Source of the DNA: Clostridiales bacterium mt11
Lineage (GTDB): Bacteria; Bacillota; Clostridia; Tissierellales; Tepidimicrobiaceae
NCBI GenBank assembly: GCA_001282665.1
Contig: LN874948.1
Location: 88,985-152,984, forward strand
DNA length: 64,000 nucleotides
Direction of reading: 5' to 3'
Positions 8,794 through 18,042 of this stretch are shown here, piece after piece. How positions within the stretch are numbered: position 1 is the stretch's first letter; each line of letters begins with the position of its first letter. The notes beneath the pieces are model-generated. The model did not search any database, was not told the DNA's origin, and worked only from the letters and a program-made list of their open reading frames with translations. Position numbers and translations under genes: made by a program.

Positions 8794-9594
8794 TTGAAAA
8801 AATTTGGTGTATTTATTTTAATAACTATTTTATCTCTTTCATTTTTAACTGGATGCAGCAAAGGAAAGAATGATGAAAATTTAATCAGAATTGGAGTATC
8901 TCCAGAACCTCATAAAAAAATTGTTGAATTGGTTAAAGAAGATTTAGAAAAAGAAGGGATAAAGGTTGAAATAATTGAATTTACCGATTATATAAAACCT
9001 AATCTTGCTTTAGCTGAAAATGAATTGGATGCAAACTTCTTCCAGCATGAACCCTATATGAATGAATTTAGAGAAAAAAAGAATATAGATATAGTTTCTA
9101 TTGGAGGAGTTCATATTGAACCAATGGGACTTTATTCATCAAAATACAACTCTATAGATGAACTAAAAGACGGCAGTGAAATTGCTATACCTAATGATAC
9201 CACCAACGGAGCTAGAGCATTGCTCCTTTTAGAAAAACATAATATCATTAAATTAAAAGATGGAGTAGGTGCTTTCGCCACTGAAAATGATATTAAAGAA
9301 AACCCTAAAAATTTGAAATTTAAACCACTGGATGCCGCTATGCTTCCTAGAATATTAAATGATGTAGATGGGGCAGTTATAAATGGCAACTATGCTTTAG
9401 AAGCAAATCTAATTCCTACCGAAGATGCTATTCTCATAGAGGATAAAGACTCCCCTTATGCTAATATAATAGCTATAAGAGGTGGCGAAGAAAATCAAGA
9501 AAGATTTAAAAAATTGATGAAAGCTTTACAAAGCGATAAGGTTAAAAACTTTATTGAAGAAAATTATAAAGATGGAGTTATTCCTGCATTTTAG
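8794..9594 (+). CDS. metQ: Methionine-binding lipoprotein
   Basis: 266-residue substrate-binding lipoprotein (NlpA family). The signal peptide ends in the lipobox LTGC near residue 21, so the mature protein is anchored to the outer face of the membrane. NlpA-type features include FTDYIKPNLALAENELDANFF. The start is TTG at 8794 behind AAGGGGGAT. Ends the met operon before a strong hairpin. Confidence 0.94.
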   Translation: MKKFGVFILITILSLSFLTGCSKGKNDENLIRIGVSPEPHKKIVELVKEDLEKEGIKVEIIEFTDYIKPNLALAENELDANFFQHEPYMNEFREKKNIDIVSIGGVHIEPMGLYSSKYNSIDELKDGSEIAIPNDTTNGARALLLLEKHNIIKLKDGVGAFATENDIKENPKNLKFKPLDAAMLPRILNDVDGAVINGNYALEANLIPTEDAILIEDKDSPYANIIAIRGGEENQERFKKLMKALQSDKVKNFIEENYKDGVIPAF

Positions 9595-9597
9595 TTG

Positions 9598-9632
9598 AAA
9601 AACATGGGCGGTTAAATCCGCTCATGTTTTTT
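9598..9632. terminator. Bidirectional terminator between metQ and the HD-domain gene
   Basis: AACATGGGCGG pairs with CCGCTCATGTT, flanked by A and T runs; serves converging metQ and the minus-strand HD gene. Confidence 0.8.
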
Positions 9633-10224
9633 ATTCCTTGGTTATATATCCTCTTTCAAAAGCATCTTCTATCATGTTTTCAGTAAATTTCCACAAATCA
9701 TCTGATGATTCCTTTAATGGTGATATTCTCTTATATATATCTTTTTTTGAAACATCAAACTTCTTCCATGTTCCTCCACCTGAAAAATAGTTGTTAAAAA
9801 ATGGTTGGAGCCTATCCATAGAAGCTGCAAACAATGCTTCCTTTGTTTTCATTTCTTCAAATTCATCCCAAAGACTTCTCAATTCCTGTCCTTTATCTTC
9901 AGCTAACATACCAAATATTTTATCTGCTGCTTTTAATTCTCTCTCCTTTTTATCCATATTTCCTTTTACATCATAACAAAAAGTATCTCCAGCATATATT
10001 TCTACTAAATCGTGGATTAAAAGCATCTTTATTACTTTACATACATCTATATCCTCATTAGCATATTCAGAGAACACCATTGCCATTACTGAAATATGCC
10101 AAGAATGTTCTGCATCATCTTCCCTCTTAGAATTGTCAATAAGACTTGTTTGTCTAAGTATGGATTTCATTTTATCCAATTCTACTATAAATTCGATATC
10201 CTTTAACAATCGTTCATTACTCAA
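9631..10224 (-). CDS. HD-domain nucleotidase-like hydrolase (HDDC2/YfbR type)
   Basis: 197 residues with the HD metal-site pattern: DAEHSWHIS, LLIHDLVEIYAGD, and a later DRLQPFFNNY. This resembles the HDDC2/YfbR group of 5'-deoxynucleotidases. The substrate cannot be read from sequence. The start is TTG at 10224 with AAGGAG upstream. Monocistronic, ending at the terminator shared with metQ. Confidence 0.8.
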   Translation of the reverse strand: MSNERLLKDIEFIVELDKMKSILRQTSLIDNSKREDDAEHSWHISVMAMVFSEYANEDIDVCKVIKMLLIHDLVEIYAGDTFCYDVKGNMDKKERELKAADKIFGMLAEDKGQELRSLWDEFEEMKTKEALFAASMDRLQPFFNNYFSGGGTWKKFDVSKKDIYKRISPLKESSDDLWKFTENMIEDAFERGYITKE

Positions 10225-10322
10225 AACATCATCTCCTTATTCCATATTTTAAATATTATTTCCATATAAGTGTAACATATTTTATATAATAGCGTAAATA
10301 ATAAAATAGAGGAGGGATTTTT

Positions 10323-10529
10323 TTGGACAATAAAAATGAACCAAAAGTAGATTCTATTAGCAAAACTCCTATAGGTTATCAAATGTACAGAGAACCAAAA
10401 AGCAAGCATACTACTACCGATGCCTTTTATAAAGTTAAAAAGAAGATGCCTGATACAAATGTTTCAATCCCTACTCTAGATGCTGTTATCGAAGCTAAAG
10501 AATGGGTGGATGACGTAAACAAAAAGTAA
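10323..10529 (+). CDS. DUF3787-type small protein
   Basis: 68 residues, charged and without membrane segments. The C-terminus PTLDAVIEAKEWVDDVNKK resembles the AKEWVD ending of the clostridial DUF3787 family, whose role is unknown. The start is TTG at 10323 behind GAGGAGGG. Family placement from memory of the motif. Confidence 0.6.
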   Translation: MDNKNEPKVDSISKTPIGYQMYREPKSKHTTTDAFYKVKKKMPDTNVSIPTLDAVIEAKEWVDDVNKK

Positions 10530-10610
10530 AACAAATGTAGTATGAGATAAATAATTATTTTATTTACTGACATCCTAAACCCAATGTTATCAACTTAAGA
10601 AAAAAGAGAA

Positions 10611-10643
10611 AGAAGTCTTGAATTATTATAGTTCAAGGCTTCT
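10611..10643 (+). terminator. Terminator in the 10530-10902 gap
   Basis: AGAAGTCTTGAA pairs with TTCAAGGCTTCT, then TTTTCTT. It probably ends the DUF3787 transcript. The rest of the gap up to 10902 is AT-rich with no ORF or structure I could support. Confidence 0.7.
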
Positions 10644-10902
10644 TTTCTTGTATTTACCAATGAAAATTTTATATTTTAATAATTCAATTTAATCATACAC
10701 AATTTTGAAGTTTACAATTAAATTTCTCTCTAAAGCACAAAATTAATTATATTCTTTATCTATTTTTATGGAAACTTTTAGCCTGCATTTAATTCTAATT
10801 TGAATTCTATATTTTATCATTGAAATTCCTTTTTAAAGTATTCATATTACTGCTAGTCAATTTTAGAAAATAGTTTTCAATTACCTAAAATAATATATAC
10901 AT

Positions 10903-10951
10903 AAAAAGACCCAGTTTATTATACTAATTCTAACAAATAATACTGGGTCTT
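10903..10951 (-). terminator. Terminator of the aldolase/PTS operon
   Basis: Ten-base arms AAGACCCAGT and ACTGGGTCTT; the minus strand continues into a U run. Placed 20 bases after the aldolase stop. Confidence 0.8.
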
Positions 10952-10970
10952 AAAAACCTATATGAAAAGT

Positions 10971-11618
10971 TTATCTTTGTCCATAGACATTTTTAAATAA
11001 ATCATTAGCTCTTCTTACTTCTTCTTCTGGCAATCTGATTGGTTCACCAATAGATTTTGCCAAATAATATACCTTACTAGCATCTTCTAGCATTACAGCT
11101 GCTATTAGCGCATGGTAAGGATCTTTTCCAAAAGTAAATACACCATGATTTTGTAGCAAAACAGCTTTTTGATCCCCAAGTTTTTCAATTATATTTATTC
11201 CTAATTCTTCAGAGGCCACAGGAGCATATTTAGCTACAAGAACTTCTCCGCCAACTTCATTTGCCATAGTTGTAGACACTACTGGTATACTCTCATTCAA
11301 CACAGCAAAGCAACTGGCATAAGTAGAGTGAGTATGAATAATTCCATTTATATCTTTCCTTGCCTTATATATTTGAATATGTGTTATTAAATCTGAACTA
11401 GGTTTTCTGTTTCCTTCGACTATATCTCCATCCATATTTACTATAACTATATCTTCTGGTTTTAATTTTTCGTATTCCATTCCACTTGGAGTAATAGCTA
11501 TCAAGCCTGTTTCTTCATCTCTTCCGCTGACATTTCCTCCAGTTAGTGATATCAATTTATATTCTTTCAATTGAATTCCTATTTCTATTATTTGTTTTCT
11601 AAATTGTTCTAGCATCAT
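10971..11618 (-). CDS. Class II aldolase (FucA/AraD family)
   Basis: 215 residues, zinc aldolase or epimerase of the L-fuculose-phosphate aldolase/ribulose-phosphate epimerase fold. Zinc histidines are seen in IIHTHSTYA and LLQNHGVFTFG; the phosphate-binding start LISLTGGNVSGRD is also typical. It is the last gene of a galactitol-type PTS operon, so it likely cleaves a sugar phosphate derived from the PTS substrate. The exact sugar is not readable. Confidence 0.85.
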   Translation of the reverse strand: MMLEQFRKQIIEIGIQLKEYKLISLTGGNVSGRDEETGLIAITPSGMEYEKLKPEDIVIVNMDGDIVEGNRKPSSDLITHIQIYKARKDINGIIHTHSTYASCFAVLNESIPVVSTTMANEVGGEVLVAKYAPVASEELGINIIEKLGDQKAVLLQNHGVFTFGKDPYHALIAAVMLEDASKVYYLAKSIGEPIRLPEEEVRRANDLFKNVYGQR

Positions 11619-11683
11619 TTATACCACCCTTTTCATTAAAGTATAAGTCAGAAAACTTTCTGACTTATACTTATTATTTATTA

Positions 11684-13021
11684 TTAATTTTCAGAGCTTT
11701 GATTCATAATTCTTCTTCTATTATAAATTAAAAGTCCTAATGCAATAACAACCATAATTATTGCTCCAACAACTTTAAATTCCATAGTTCTTGTAAATAA
11801 CCATGACAATGGGTTTGCACCATCACAAATACTTGAAATCATAGTGGCTCCTTCTGGCATTTGGAATTTAGCATTCATTGCCATTTGAGTGTGTAATGGA
11901 GCTAAATTTGTAGCAATTAATAGTCCAGTGGATACCGTTATCAATCCAATGATGAAAGTTCTAAACACATTTCCTTTTGTTATTGGAACAAACATTACTA
12001 GCATAAATGGTATAACTGCTAAATCAGCAAAAGGTAAAACCTTGTTCCCTGGAATAATTGCGGCTAACAGTATAGTCACTGGAACAAGTACTAGTGATAC
12101 AGCAAGGGTTACAGGATGTCCAACGCCAACAGCTGAATCTAATCCAATATACATCTTGCCTTTTCCTTTGTACTTTCTTTCTATTAAGCTTTGAGCTGCG
12201 TCAGATATTGGCATAAGTCCTTCCATCAACATAGCAGCCATTTTAGGAATTAAAACTAGTACAGCACCTAATGTGATACCTGTTTCAAGGACACCTTTCA
12301 CATCATAGCCAGCACCTATTCCTATTAGTATTCCTAGTATAGTACCTATCAACATAGGTTCACCAAATACACCAAATTTTTCTTGTAAATTTTCTGCATC
12401 AATTTCAATCTTATTTATTCCTGGGATTATATCAAGTATTTTATTCAATACAATAGCTATTGGAACAAATGCTCCTGAAAATCCATGAGGTAATGAAATT
12501 CCTGGAAGTCCATTATATTTTTCAATTCCTGGTGCAGTTAAGTCTGCAATAACCATTATGATAATCATATCTAGTACTGCTGCAAGTATACCTAGTGTTG
12601 TACTACCAGTAATACCTTGCACCAATGCGCCAGTAAAAGCAAAATGCCAATAATTCCAAATATCTATATTTACTGTTTGAGTAGTATTTGTCACCAACAT
12701 CAAAATATTTACTAATAATCCTATTGGTATTATTATAGCGCCTACTCTTGAAGCAAAGGCTATAGCTGCAGCTGCTGGCCAACCAACATCTATAATGGTC
12801 AAATTCAATCCTAATCTTTGAACCATTTCTTGAGCTGCTGGTCCTAATGTTTCTCCAAGAAGACCAATAACTAGATTCAATCCAACAAAGCCTACTCCTA
12901 CAGTTAAACCTGCTCTAAGAGATTTCCCGAATTTAGTACCTAATGCCAATCCAAGAATAGCTATTATAATAGGCATCATTACTTGTGGACCAAGTCCAAC
13001 AATAAAATCTAATACTTTCAT
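11684..13021 (-). CDS. PTS IIC component, galactitol family
   Basis: 445-residue polytopic membrane protein of the GatC/SgcC family (start MKVLDFIVGLGPQVMMPI, about ten hydrophobic segments, conserved GITGSTTLGI and LPHGFSGAF). Forms the sugar channel that works with the IIB and IIA genes directly upstream. Substrate is probably a polyol or pentose-like sugar by family. The bases up to the aldolase contain a short inverted repeat (AAGTCAGAAAG), not a clear terminator. Confidence 0.9.
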   Translation of the reverse strand: MKVLDFIVGLGPQVMMPIIIAILGLALGTKFGKSLRAGLTVGVGFVGLNLVIGLLGETLGPAAQEMVQRLGLNLTIIDVGWPAAAAIAFASRVGAIIIPIGLLVNILMLVTNTTQTVNIDIWNYWHFAFTGALVQGITGSTTLGILAAVLDMIIIMVIADLTAPGIEKYNGLPGISLPHGFSGAFVPIAIVLNKILDIIPGINKIEIDAENLQEKFGVFGEPMLIGTILGILIGIGAGYDVKGVLETGITLGAVLVLIPKMAAMLMEGLMPISDAAQSLIERKYKGKGKMYIGLDSAVGVGHPVTLAVSLVLVPVTILLAAIIPGNKVLPFADLAVIPFMLVMFVPITKGNVFRTFIIGLITVSTGLLIATNLAPLHTQMAMNAKFQMPEGATMISSICDGANPLSWLFTRTMEFKVVGAIIMVVIALGLLIYNRRRIMNQSSEN

Positions 13022-13039
13022 ACTCCCACCCTCCTATTA

Positions 13040-13324
13040 TTATAAGTTTAATTTTGCAACTATTTCATCAACAACTTTATCAATTCCTACGCCAGTCAAA
13101 AAAGGAAGTCCAGATATAACAGGTGTTGAAATTTTGCTAGATACTTGAGTAGTAGCAACTATCAAATCATAGTCTGCTGCTTTTGCACTCAATTCTGATA
13201 CCTTACATTGAGTGATGGAAACATTACTTGCTTTACCTCTCTTTTCTAATTCTTTTTTTAGTTTATCTGCAGCCATAGTAGATGTACAGATACCAGTTCC
13301 ACATGCAACTAATATTTTAGCCAT
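13040..13324 (-). CDS. PTS IIB component, galactitol family
   Basis: 94-residue cytoplasmic phosphocarrier. The phospho-cysteine sits in the P-loop-like ILVACGTGICTSTMAADKL. I place the start at 13324 (MAKILVACG) with AAAGGAGGG six bases upstream; an ORF extension to 13342 includes that ribosome site and is unlikely to be coding. Confidence 0.9.
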   Translation of the reverse strand: MAKILVACGTGICTSTMAADKLKKELEKRGKASNVSITQCKVSELSAKAADYDLIVATTQVSSKISTPVISGLPFLTGVGIDKVVDEIVAKLNL

Positions 13325-13414
13325 CGTTTTCCCTCCTTTCATTGAATTATCATTTATTTATATAATGGGATTATTCTTAATATTAAGAATAACCTCCATA
13401 TCCCAAATTAATAT

Positions 13415-13879
13415 TTATATTGAGGCAGAAAATACCTGCATTATCTCTTCTTTAGTCTTAGCTTGTCTCATTCTTAGAAGAAGAGACTTTTCCTGAAATA
13501 TTGACATAAGTTTTTGTAACATTTCAATTTGACTTTTTGGCTCATCTAAAGCCATCATGAATATTATATTTACATTTACATTTTCTTCAGGCATCCCCAT
13601 CATTTGAAATGAAACTGGATTTTTCAACACTCCAATAGCCATAGCACTTTTGTTTACATGAATAGCATCTGTATGGGGTATTGCAACTCCTACTTCTTCT
13701 GTTGGCAATCCTGTTGGAAATACCTTTTCTCTATCTAATATTGCATTTATATAACTTTCTTTTACATATCCTTTTTTATATAATTCTTTGGCCATTTTTT
13801 CTATAGCTTCTTCTCTATCCCTTGCTTCAATATCAATAAAAATTAATTCTTCTTTTAAAAGTTCCATTGGCTCCTTCAT
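13415..13879 (-). CDS. PTS IIA component, fructose/mannitol type
   Basis: 155-residue phosphocarrier with the active histidine in VGVAIPHTDAIHV. The start at 13879 (MKEPMELLKEEL) has GGGAGGT six bases upstream. It begins four bases from the end of the activator gene, so regulator and transporter share a transcript. Confidence 0.88.
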   Translation of the reverse strand: MKEPMELLKEELIFIDIEARDREEAIEKMAKELYKKGYVKESYINAILDREKVFPTGLPTEEVGVAIPHTDAIHVNKSAMAIGVLKNPVSFQMMGMPEENVNVNIIFMMALDEPKSQIEMLQKLMSIFQEKSLLLRMRQAKTKEEIMQVFSASI

Positions 13880-13883
13880 CGAA

Positions 13884-16841
13884 TTACCTCCCAAACAATT
13901 GTATTATTTCATTAAATTCAGTAGATTTTTTTAATTTTTCATAATTTCCTTCCTTATGGAAAAAATCACTTATTTCTCTTACAAGTTCAATACAACTTTC
14001 ATCAAAAGCAAGCAATGCCACAACTCCTATTTTTTGTCCATCCCAATCTATTTCATTTTCCAATATTCCTAAACCAATTCCAGGTTCTATGACTCCTACT
14101 GGATCTCCATGAGGAATGGCTACTCCCTTAGTTAAACTTGTTGAACCCATTCTTTCTCTATTTACTGCTGAACCAAAAAAACTTTCGTCAACATAATTAT
14201 TTTTATAAAGAAGTTCAGAAAGTTTTTTTATAGCTTTTTCTTTTGAACTTGCTTTCATGTTAAATATCGTTGTCCTAGAATCTAATATATCTGCAACTTT
14301 TAATTTTTTACTTCTTTTTTCATCTAATTTAACATCAAATAAAACTTCTTTAATTTTCTCTTCAATGTTACCTGATATTATATTTTCTAATGATATATAT
14401 GGTATTCTATCTACTTTAGGATCTACTGTTCCTATAATCGCTAGTATCTCATTGGTCCTTTCTATATTCTCTATTATTATATTTACGTCTTCATATACAG
14501 CACCTATAGGAATTATATCTATTGATTCATCATATTCATTGACTAGATTCTCTATCAATTCCTTTATCTTTTGGGCCGATCCTTGACCTGTTATGCACAT
14601 TGTTAAAATAACTTTAGGTTTATTTTTATCTTTTCCTTTTCTAGTTGTCAATTTCGTCACATATTTAGGTTCTTCTTCCAACGCATCTGCAATTTCATCT
14701 AAATCTGCATCAGGAAGAATAGATCTCCTAACAGCCTCTACAACCATTAAAGTATCAGTTCTTGAAATACTTCGAGTTCTAATACCAGTCCTTTTAGTTA
14801 TCAATTCTCCAAAAGTCACCAGCGAACCCATATCTACCAGTAAAAGAACTCCTTTTCCTTCATCAGCAATCTTAGCCATTTCTGTAGCTCGTTCTAATGC
14901 TGATTTTGGTTTTTCATCCAAAGCCATCTCTATAGCTTTTACATGATTTACACCTAACAGCTTATTAGCCACTTCAGCCATACCACTTGCTACATTTCCA
15001 TGAGATATCAATATGACTCCTACTCGTCCTTCTACCTTATTTTCTTCTTCTCTTGTCATTCTCAAATACATTGTTATAAATCCTGCTTCATCTTCTGAAA
15101 GTTCTACATCAAATTCTTTTTCAATAATATCTACCATCTCTTTTGCAACTTCAAATTCCCTTTTATACTCTCTTTTTATCTTGTCAAGTTGTGGATTCTT
15201 TGCTTCTTTTCCTTGTTTAACCCTTTCAATAGTCGCACTCAAATGGGCAGCTAATACATAATATAAATCATCAGCATTTATTCCTAATCTCCACCTAGCT
15301 ACTTTAATTATCTTCTCAACTACATTTATTATTTCAGGTCCAACTATTTTCATTAAATCTTTTTTTTCCAAAGGCCTTGTATTCCGTCTAACTTTATTCA
15401 TTAAATCCTCTAATTTGCCTTCCATTTCAACTCCAATAATGTGATTTATAGCCTCTTGATCTATATTTTGTTCATTTAGCTCATTATATCTATTTTCAAT
15501 ATATCCATATATCTCATTTGGAAGAATATATAAACTTTCATAAGGTGTGATCTTCATTGGCTTATTGTCAGAATATATAACTATATCTACATTGCCCGTC
15601 AATTCTTGCATTTCTTTTCTATTGTTTCTTATCTTAAGTAACCCTTTTTTGGCACTTAAGGGCAATTCATTTATACTAACTTCCATTACATCTCCACGAT
15701 TTACAACACAGTTAAGAAAACTTCTAGCACAAGATACCTGTATATCACTTCTAAGCTGTCCAATATTTCCTGGACAATCATACAATAGTAATGCTCCTAG
15801 TGCCTCGTTTGTAATCTTAACTGAATTTTGAGTCCTATTGGCTTCTTCTCTGTAAAACTCTTTTATTATATCTAACCTTTCTTTCAATGGCCTTTTACTT
15901 AAAGTTGGAAGTTCAATTATCATTGGAATTCTTCTTCTAAAAGTAGCTAATAGAGTTGAATCTGGATTTTCAGTAGTAGCTGCAATGATTCTAACCTGTA
16001 CATATCTTTCCTTGTTTGTCTCTCCTAGTCTTCTAAACTTTCCCTTATCTATAATATAAAATAGTAATTCCTGACCCTCCGGAGGCAAACGATGGACTTC
16101 GTCTAAAAAAATAATACTTCCATTAGCTTTTTCTACTAATCCTTCCTTATCTTCTTCTGCTCCTGTAAAAGCACCTTTTGCATATCCAAATAATTGCGAC
16201 ATAAGAAGCTGGGGGTTATCTGCATAATCTGCACAGTTAAATATAATAAAGGGCATTTCTTTAGAAATAGTTCCAGACTCTTTAGCAAATTCATACATTG
16301 CAGCAGCTAGTTCACTTTTACCTACCCCCGTAGCCCCCAATATCAGTGTATGAAGACCATGAGGAGGATAGAGTATAGCCGCCTTTGCCAATTGAATATG
16401 TGGCTTTAGACTTCCCTCTAAACCTATAATATTTCTAAAAGCTTTATAACCCTCTTCTGGCTTATTTAGACCAATCGAATTTGTATTTTCTTGCTGTATA
16501 GAATTGTCAATGTTCTCATTTATCTTTTTAATACTTCCCCTTTTTTGAAGTTCGATTTCTTTTTTGCATTCTCTAATAGTATGCCTAGAAACCTTAAATC
16601 CCTTCTCATTTACTTTTTGAGTCAAGTCTCTTTCTGAAATATTTTCATTCTTCTCCAATATAGAATTTACTATATCGACTAAATTGCTCATCCTTCTTTC
16701 TCTGGAATTTGGTATATTTAACTCATTTCGCAAGTTTGTTACCAATTCTCTACTCACTTGAAGAAGGTCTGAAATTTGTTCATCTGTATAAGGATTTTTT
16801 TTATCTTCTCTTTCTATTAACCTTTTTAATTTTTCTTTCAT
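13884..16841 (-). CDS. LevR/ManR-type sigma-54 activator with PTS regulatory domains
   Basis: About 985 residues. Order: N-terminal HTH; AAA+ domain with Walker A GATGVGKSEL near residue 175, the sigma-54 contact loop GAFTGA near 228 and Walker B IIFLDEVHR; a PRD near 470-580; an EIIA-Man-like domain (GVILISHGNVASG, near 610); an EIIB-Gat-like domain with Cys (LTMCITGQGS, near 748); a C-terminal EIIA-Fru-like domain (GVAIPHGDPVG, near 910). The last domain belongs to the same family as the IIA encoded next, so PTS phosphorylation should set its activity. ATG 16841 has GCGAGG nine bases upstream; the ATG at 16850 lies against that site. It is the first gene of the operon it should activate. 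Confidence 0.93.
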   Translation of the reverse strand: MKEKLKRLIEREDKKNPYTDEQISDLLQVSRELVTNLRNELNIPNSRERRMSNLVDIVNSILEKNENISERDLTQKVNEKGFKVSRHTIRECKKEIELQKRGSIKKINENIDNSIQQENTNSIGLNKPEEGYKAFRNIIGLEGSLKPHIQLAKAAILYPPHGLHTLILGATGVGKSELAAAMYEFAKESGTISKEMPFIIFNCADYADNPQLLMSQLFGYAKGAFTGAEEDKEGLVEKANGSIIFLDEVHRLPPEGQELLFYIIDKGKFRRLGETNKERYVQVRIIAATTENPDSTLLATFRRRIPMIIELPTLSKRPLKERLDIIKEFYREEANRTQNSVKITNEALGALLLYDCPGNIGQLRSDIQVSCARSFLNCVVNRGDVMEVSINELPLSAKKGLLKIRNNRKEMQELTGNVDIVIYSDNKPMKITPYESLYILPNEIYGYIENRYNELNEQNIDQEAINHIIGVEMEGKLEDLMNKVRRNTRPLEKKDLMKIVGPEIINVVEKIIKVARWRLGINADDLYYVLAAHLSATIERVKQGKEAKNPQLDKIKREYKREFEVAKEMVDIIEKEFDVELSEDEAGFITMYLRMTREEENKVEGRVGVILISHGNVASGMAEVANKLLGVNHVKAIEMALDEKPKSALERATEMAKIADEGKGVLLLVDMGSLVTFGELITKRTGIRTRSISRTDTLMVVEAVRRSILPDADLDEIADALEEEPKYVTKLTTRKGKDKNKPKVILTMCITGQGSAQKIKELIENLVNEYDESIDIIPIGAVYEDVNIIIENIERTNEILAIIGTVDPKVDRIPYISLENIISGNIEEKIKEVLFDVKLDEKRSKKLKVADILDSRTTIFNMKASSKEKAIKKLSELLYKNNYVDESFFGSAVNRERMGSTSLTKGVAIPHGDPVGVIEPGIGLGILENEIDWDGQKIGVVALLAFDESCIELVREISDFFHKEGNYEKLKKSTEFNEIIQLFGR

Positions 16842-16866
16842 TATTATCATCCTCGCTTATTATATA

Positions 16867-16882
16867 TGCAACCATCGTGCCA
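16867..16882 (-). promoter_or_regulatory. Sigma-54 (-24/-12) promoter of the activator/PTS operon
   Basis: Minus-strand TGGCACGATGGTTGCA matches the sigma-54 consensus TGGCAC-N5-TTGCA at every fixed base. The -24 half is at 16877-16882 and the -12 half at 16867-16871. The predicted start lies about at the ribosome site of the activator gene, giving a very short 5' leader. Confidence 0.88.
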
Positions 16883-16951
16883 ACATTATGAAACCATTTT
16901 CCAAGTTGAATTTTACACACCTTTAACATGTATCTAACACAAAAAACCATA

Positions 16952-16991
16952 TTATAACTAATTGTACCACTGCTTATAACAATACGTACCA
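16952..16991 (-). promoter_or_regulatory. Tandem upstream activator sites for the sigma-54 promoter
   Basis: Two direct repeats of TGGTAC-N5-GTTATAA on the minus strand, at 16974-16991 and 16952-16969, offset by 22 bases (two helical turns). They lie roughly 70-110 bases upstream of the -24 element, the usual place for enhancer sites of LevR-like activators. A poorer third copy may follow. Assignment to this activator is inference. Confidence 0.65.
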
Positions 16992-17035
16992 TAATAATTT
17001 ACTAATTCAACCATCTTTTTTTAAATCAAGGTGTA

Positions 17036-17078
17036 AAAAAAGGTGAGAATCAATTTAAAATTGATTCTCACCTTTTTT
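17036..17078. terminator. Long bidirectional terminator
   Basis: Perfect 21-base inverted repeat with a one-base centre (AAAAAAGGTGAGAATC arm), with A and T runs at the ends. It separates the sigma-54 operon from the SorC-regulated operon. Confidence 0.9.
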
Positions 17079-17112
17079 ACTATATATTATTTACATTTAT
17101 TTTTTATTTAAT

Positions 17113-17496
17113 ACCACATTTAACATCATATCTGACATAGCAGGAAACTTAGACCTAAAATTCTTACAGTTTCTGTTATAGGTATTTCTAAAACAATCCC
17201 AGATTTCTTTTCTATTAGCCTACCTCTAATATCTAGAACAAGCATTGTAATCATAACCATTATATTTTCCCAATTAAACTTTACCTTATTATTTTTTTAT
17301 AGCCTGTACTCCTGCTAAAGAGCATTATACTTATTTCACTAATTACTGCCGTTAGTATTGTACTTACAAGCGCTTCAACTTTTGAAACAAATCCTAATGC
17401 TATAGCAAATACTGCTGTGTTTTCTGGGCCATATGTTGCTACATGGTTCTTCACATTCTATACAACTATAGCAAATACTGCTGTGTTTTCTGGGCG
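17113..17496 (-). pseudogene. Decayed membrane-protein genes at the end of the SorC operon
   Basis: No intact ORF. Minus-strand reading of 17281-17457 gives a hydrophobic carboxyl terminus (contains TYGPENTAVFAIALGF and STILTAVISEISIML, ending at 17281). The stretch 17113-17280 reads MVMITMLVLDIRGRLIEKKS then loses frame. A 66-base partial tandem duplication at the 5' side introduces a TAG. This looks like the rotting remains of a transporter subunit belonging to the upstream sugar operon; the family is not recognised. Confidence 0.5.
17400..17495. repeat. Perfect 30-base direct repeat, 66 bases apart
   Basis: The 30 bases at 17400-17429 recur exactly at 17466-17495. The offset of 66 bases keeps reading frame; it is a partial tandem duplication within a decaying gene rather than a regulatory array. 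Confidence 0.9.
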
Positions 17497-17512
17497 CATT
17501 TATTTAAAATTA

Positions 17513-18031
17513 TTAGTCTCCCATTGCTAAAAGATTACATTTACGATCTCTTACTCTATTTTGATCCCAATCAACAAAATATATATATCCTACTGTACCT
17601 ATTTGAAGTTCACCATCTTTTATTATAAATGTTTCACTTGAGCCAAATAATGAACTTCTTATATGTGCATCCGCGTTCAATATGGTTGCTGGATCAGGAC
17701 AGTATTGAGGGTCCTGTTCTGCTAAATCTCTTAAAAATTCAACATGTTTTGGTCCAGGATAAAGGTAATCAGATTCAGTTAATTGTCTTGGTATCAATTT
17801 ATCTAAAATGCGATTCATATCTACATGTAAATACTCATCCCCATTCCAATCAAAGTCATGGACAAACTCATCAAATATTATTGAACAAGTTGTGTGTGGG
17901 GTTGATACAACACAAATACCATTCTGAATACCAGTACTTTCAACAAAAGCATTAACTTGTTCCTTAATATTTTTATAAGTTACTCTCTCACCATTTGAAC
18001 GAATTATAATTTGCTCATGTTTTATTGTCAT
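17513..18031 (-). CDS. YjbQ-family (UPF0047) protein
   Basis: 172 residues. Family landmarks: VVSTPHTTCSIIFDE, HVDMNRILDKL, and the C-terminal NADAHIRSSLFGSSE with QIGTVGYIYFVDWDQNR. YjbQ proteins have weak thiamine-phosphate synthase activity in vitro, but in catabolic operons they probably act on a sugar phosphate. The start at 18031 has TAGGAG upstream and follows the TIM-like gene by 11 bases. Longer than the usual 130-140 residues through an insertion after the metal-site region. Confidence 0.85.
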   Translation of the reverse strand: MTIKHEQIIIRSNGERVTYKNIKEQVNAFVESTGIQNGICVVSTPHTTCSIIFDEFVHDFDWNGDEYLHVDMNRILDKLIPRQLTESDYLYPGPKHVEFLRDLAEQDPQYCPDPATILNADAHIRSSLFGSSETFIIKDGELQIGTVGYIYFVDWDQNRVRDRKCNLLAMGD

Positions 18032-18042
18032 TTTTTCAACTC

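Noticed and set aside
17400..17495. Two identical 30-base repeats as a mini CRISPR
   Set aside because: Only two units, inside a decayed coding frame, offset a multiple of three, no leader or cas genes; a tandem duplication explains it.
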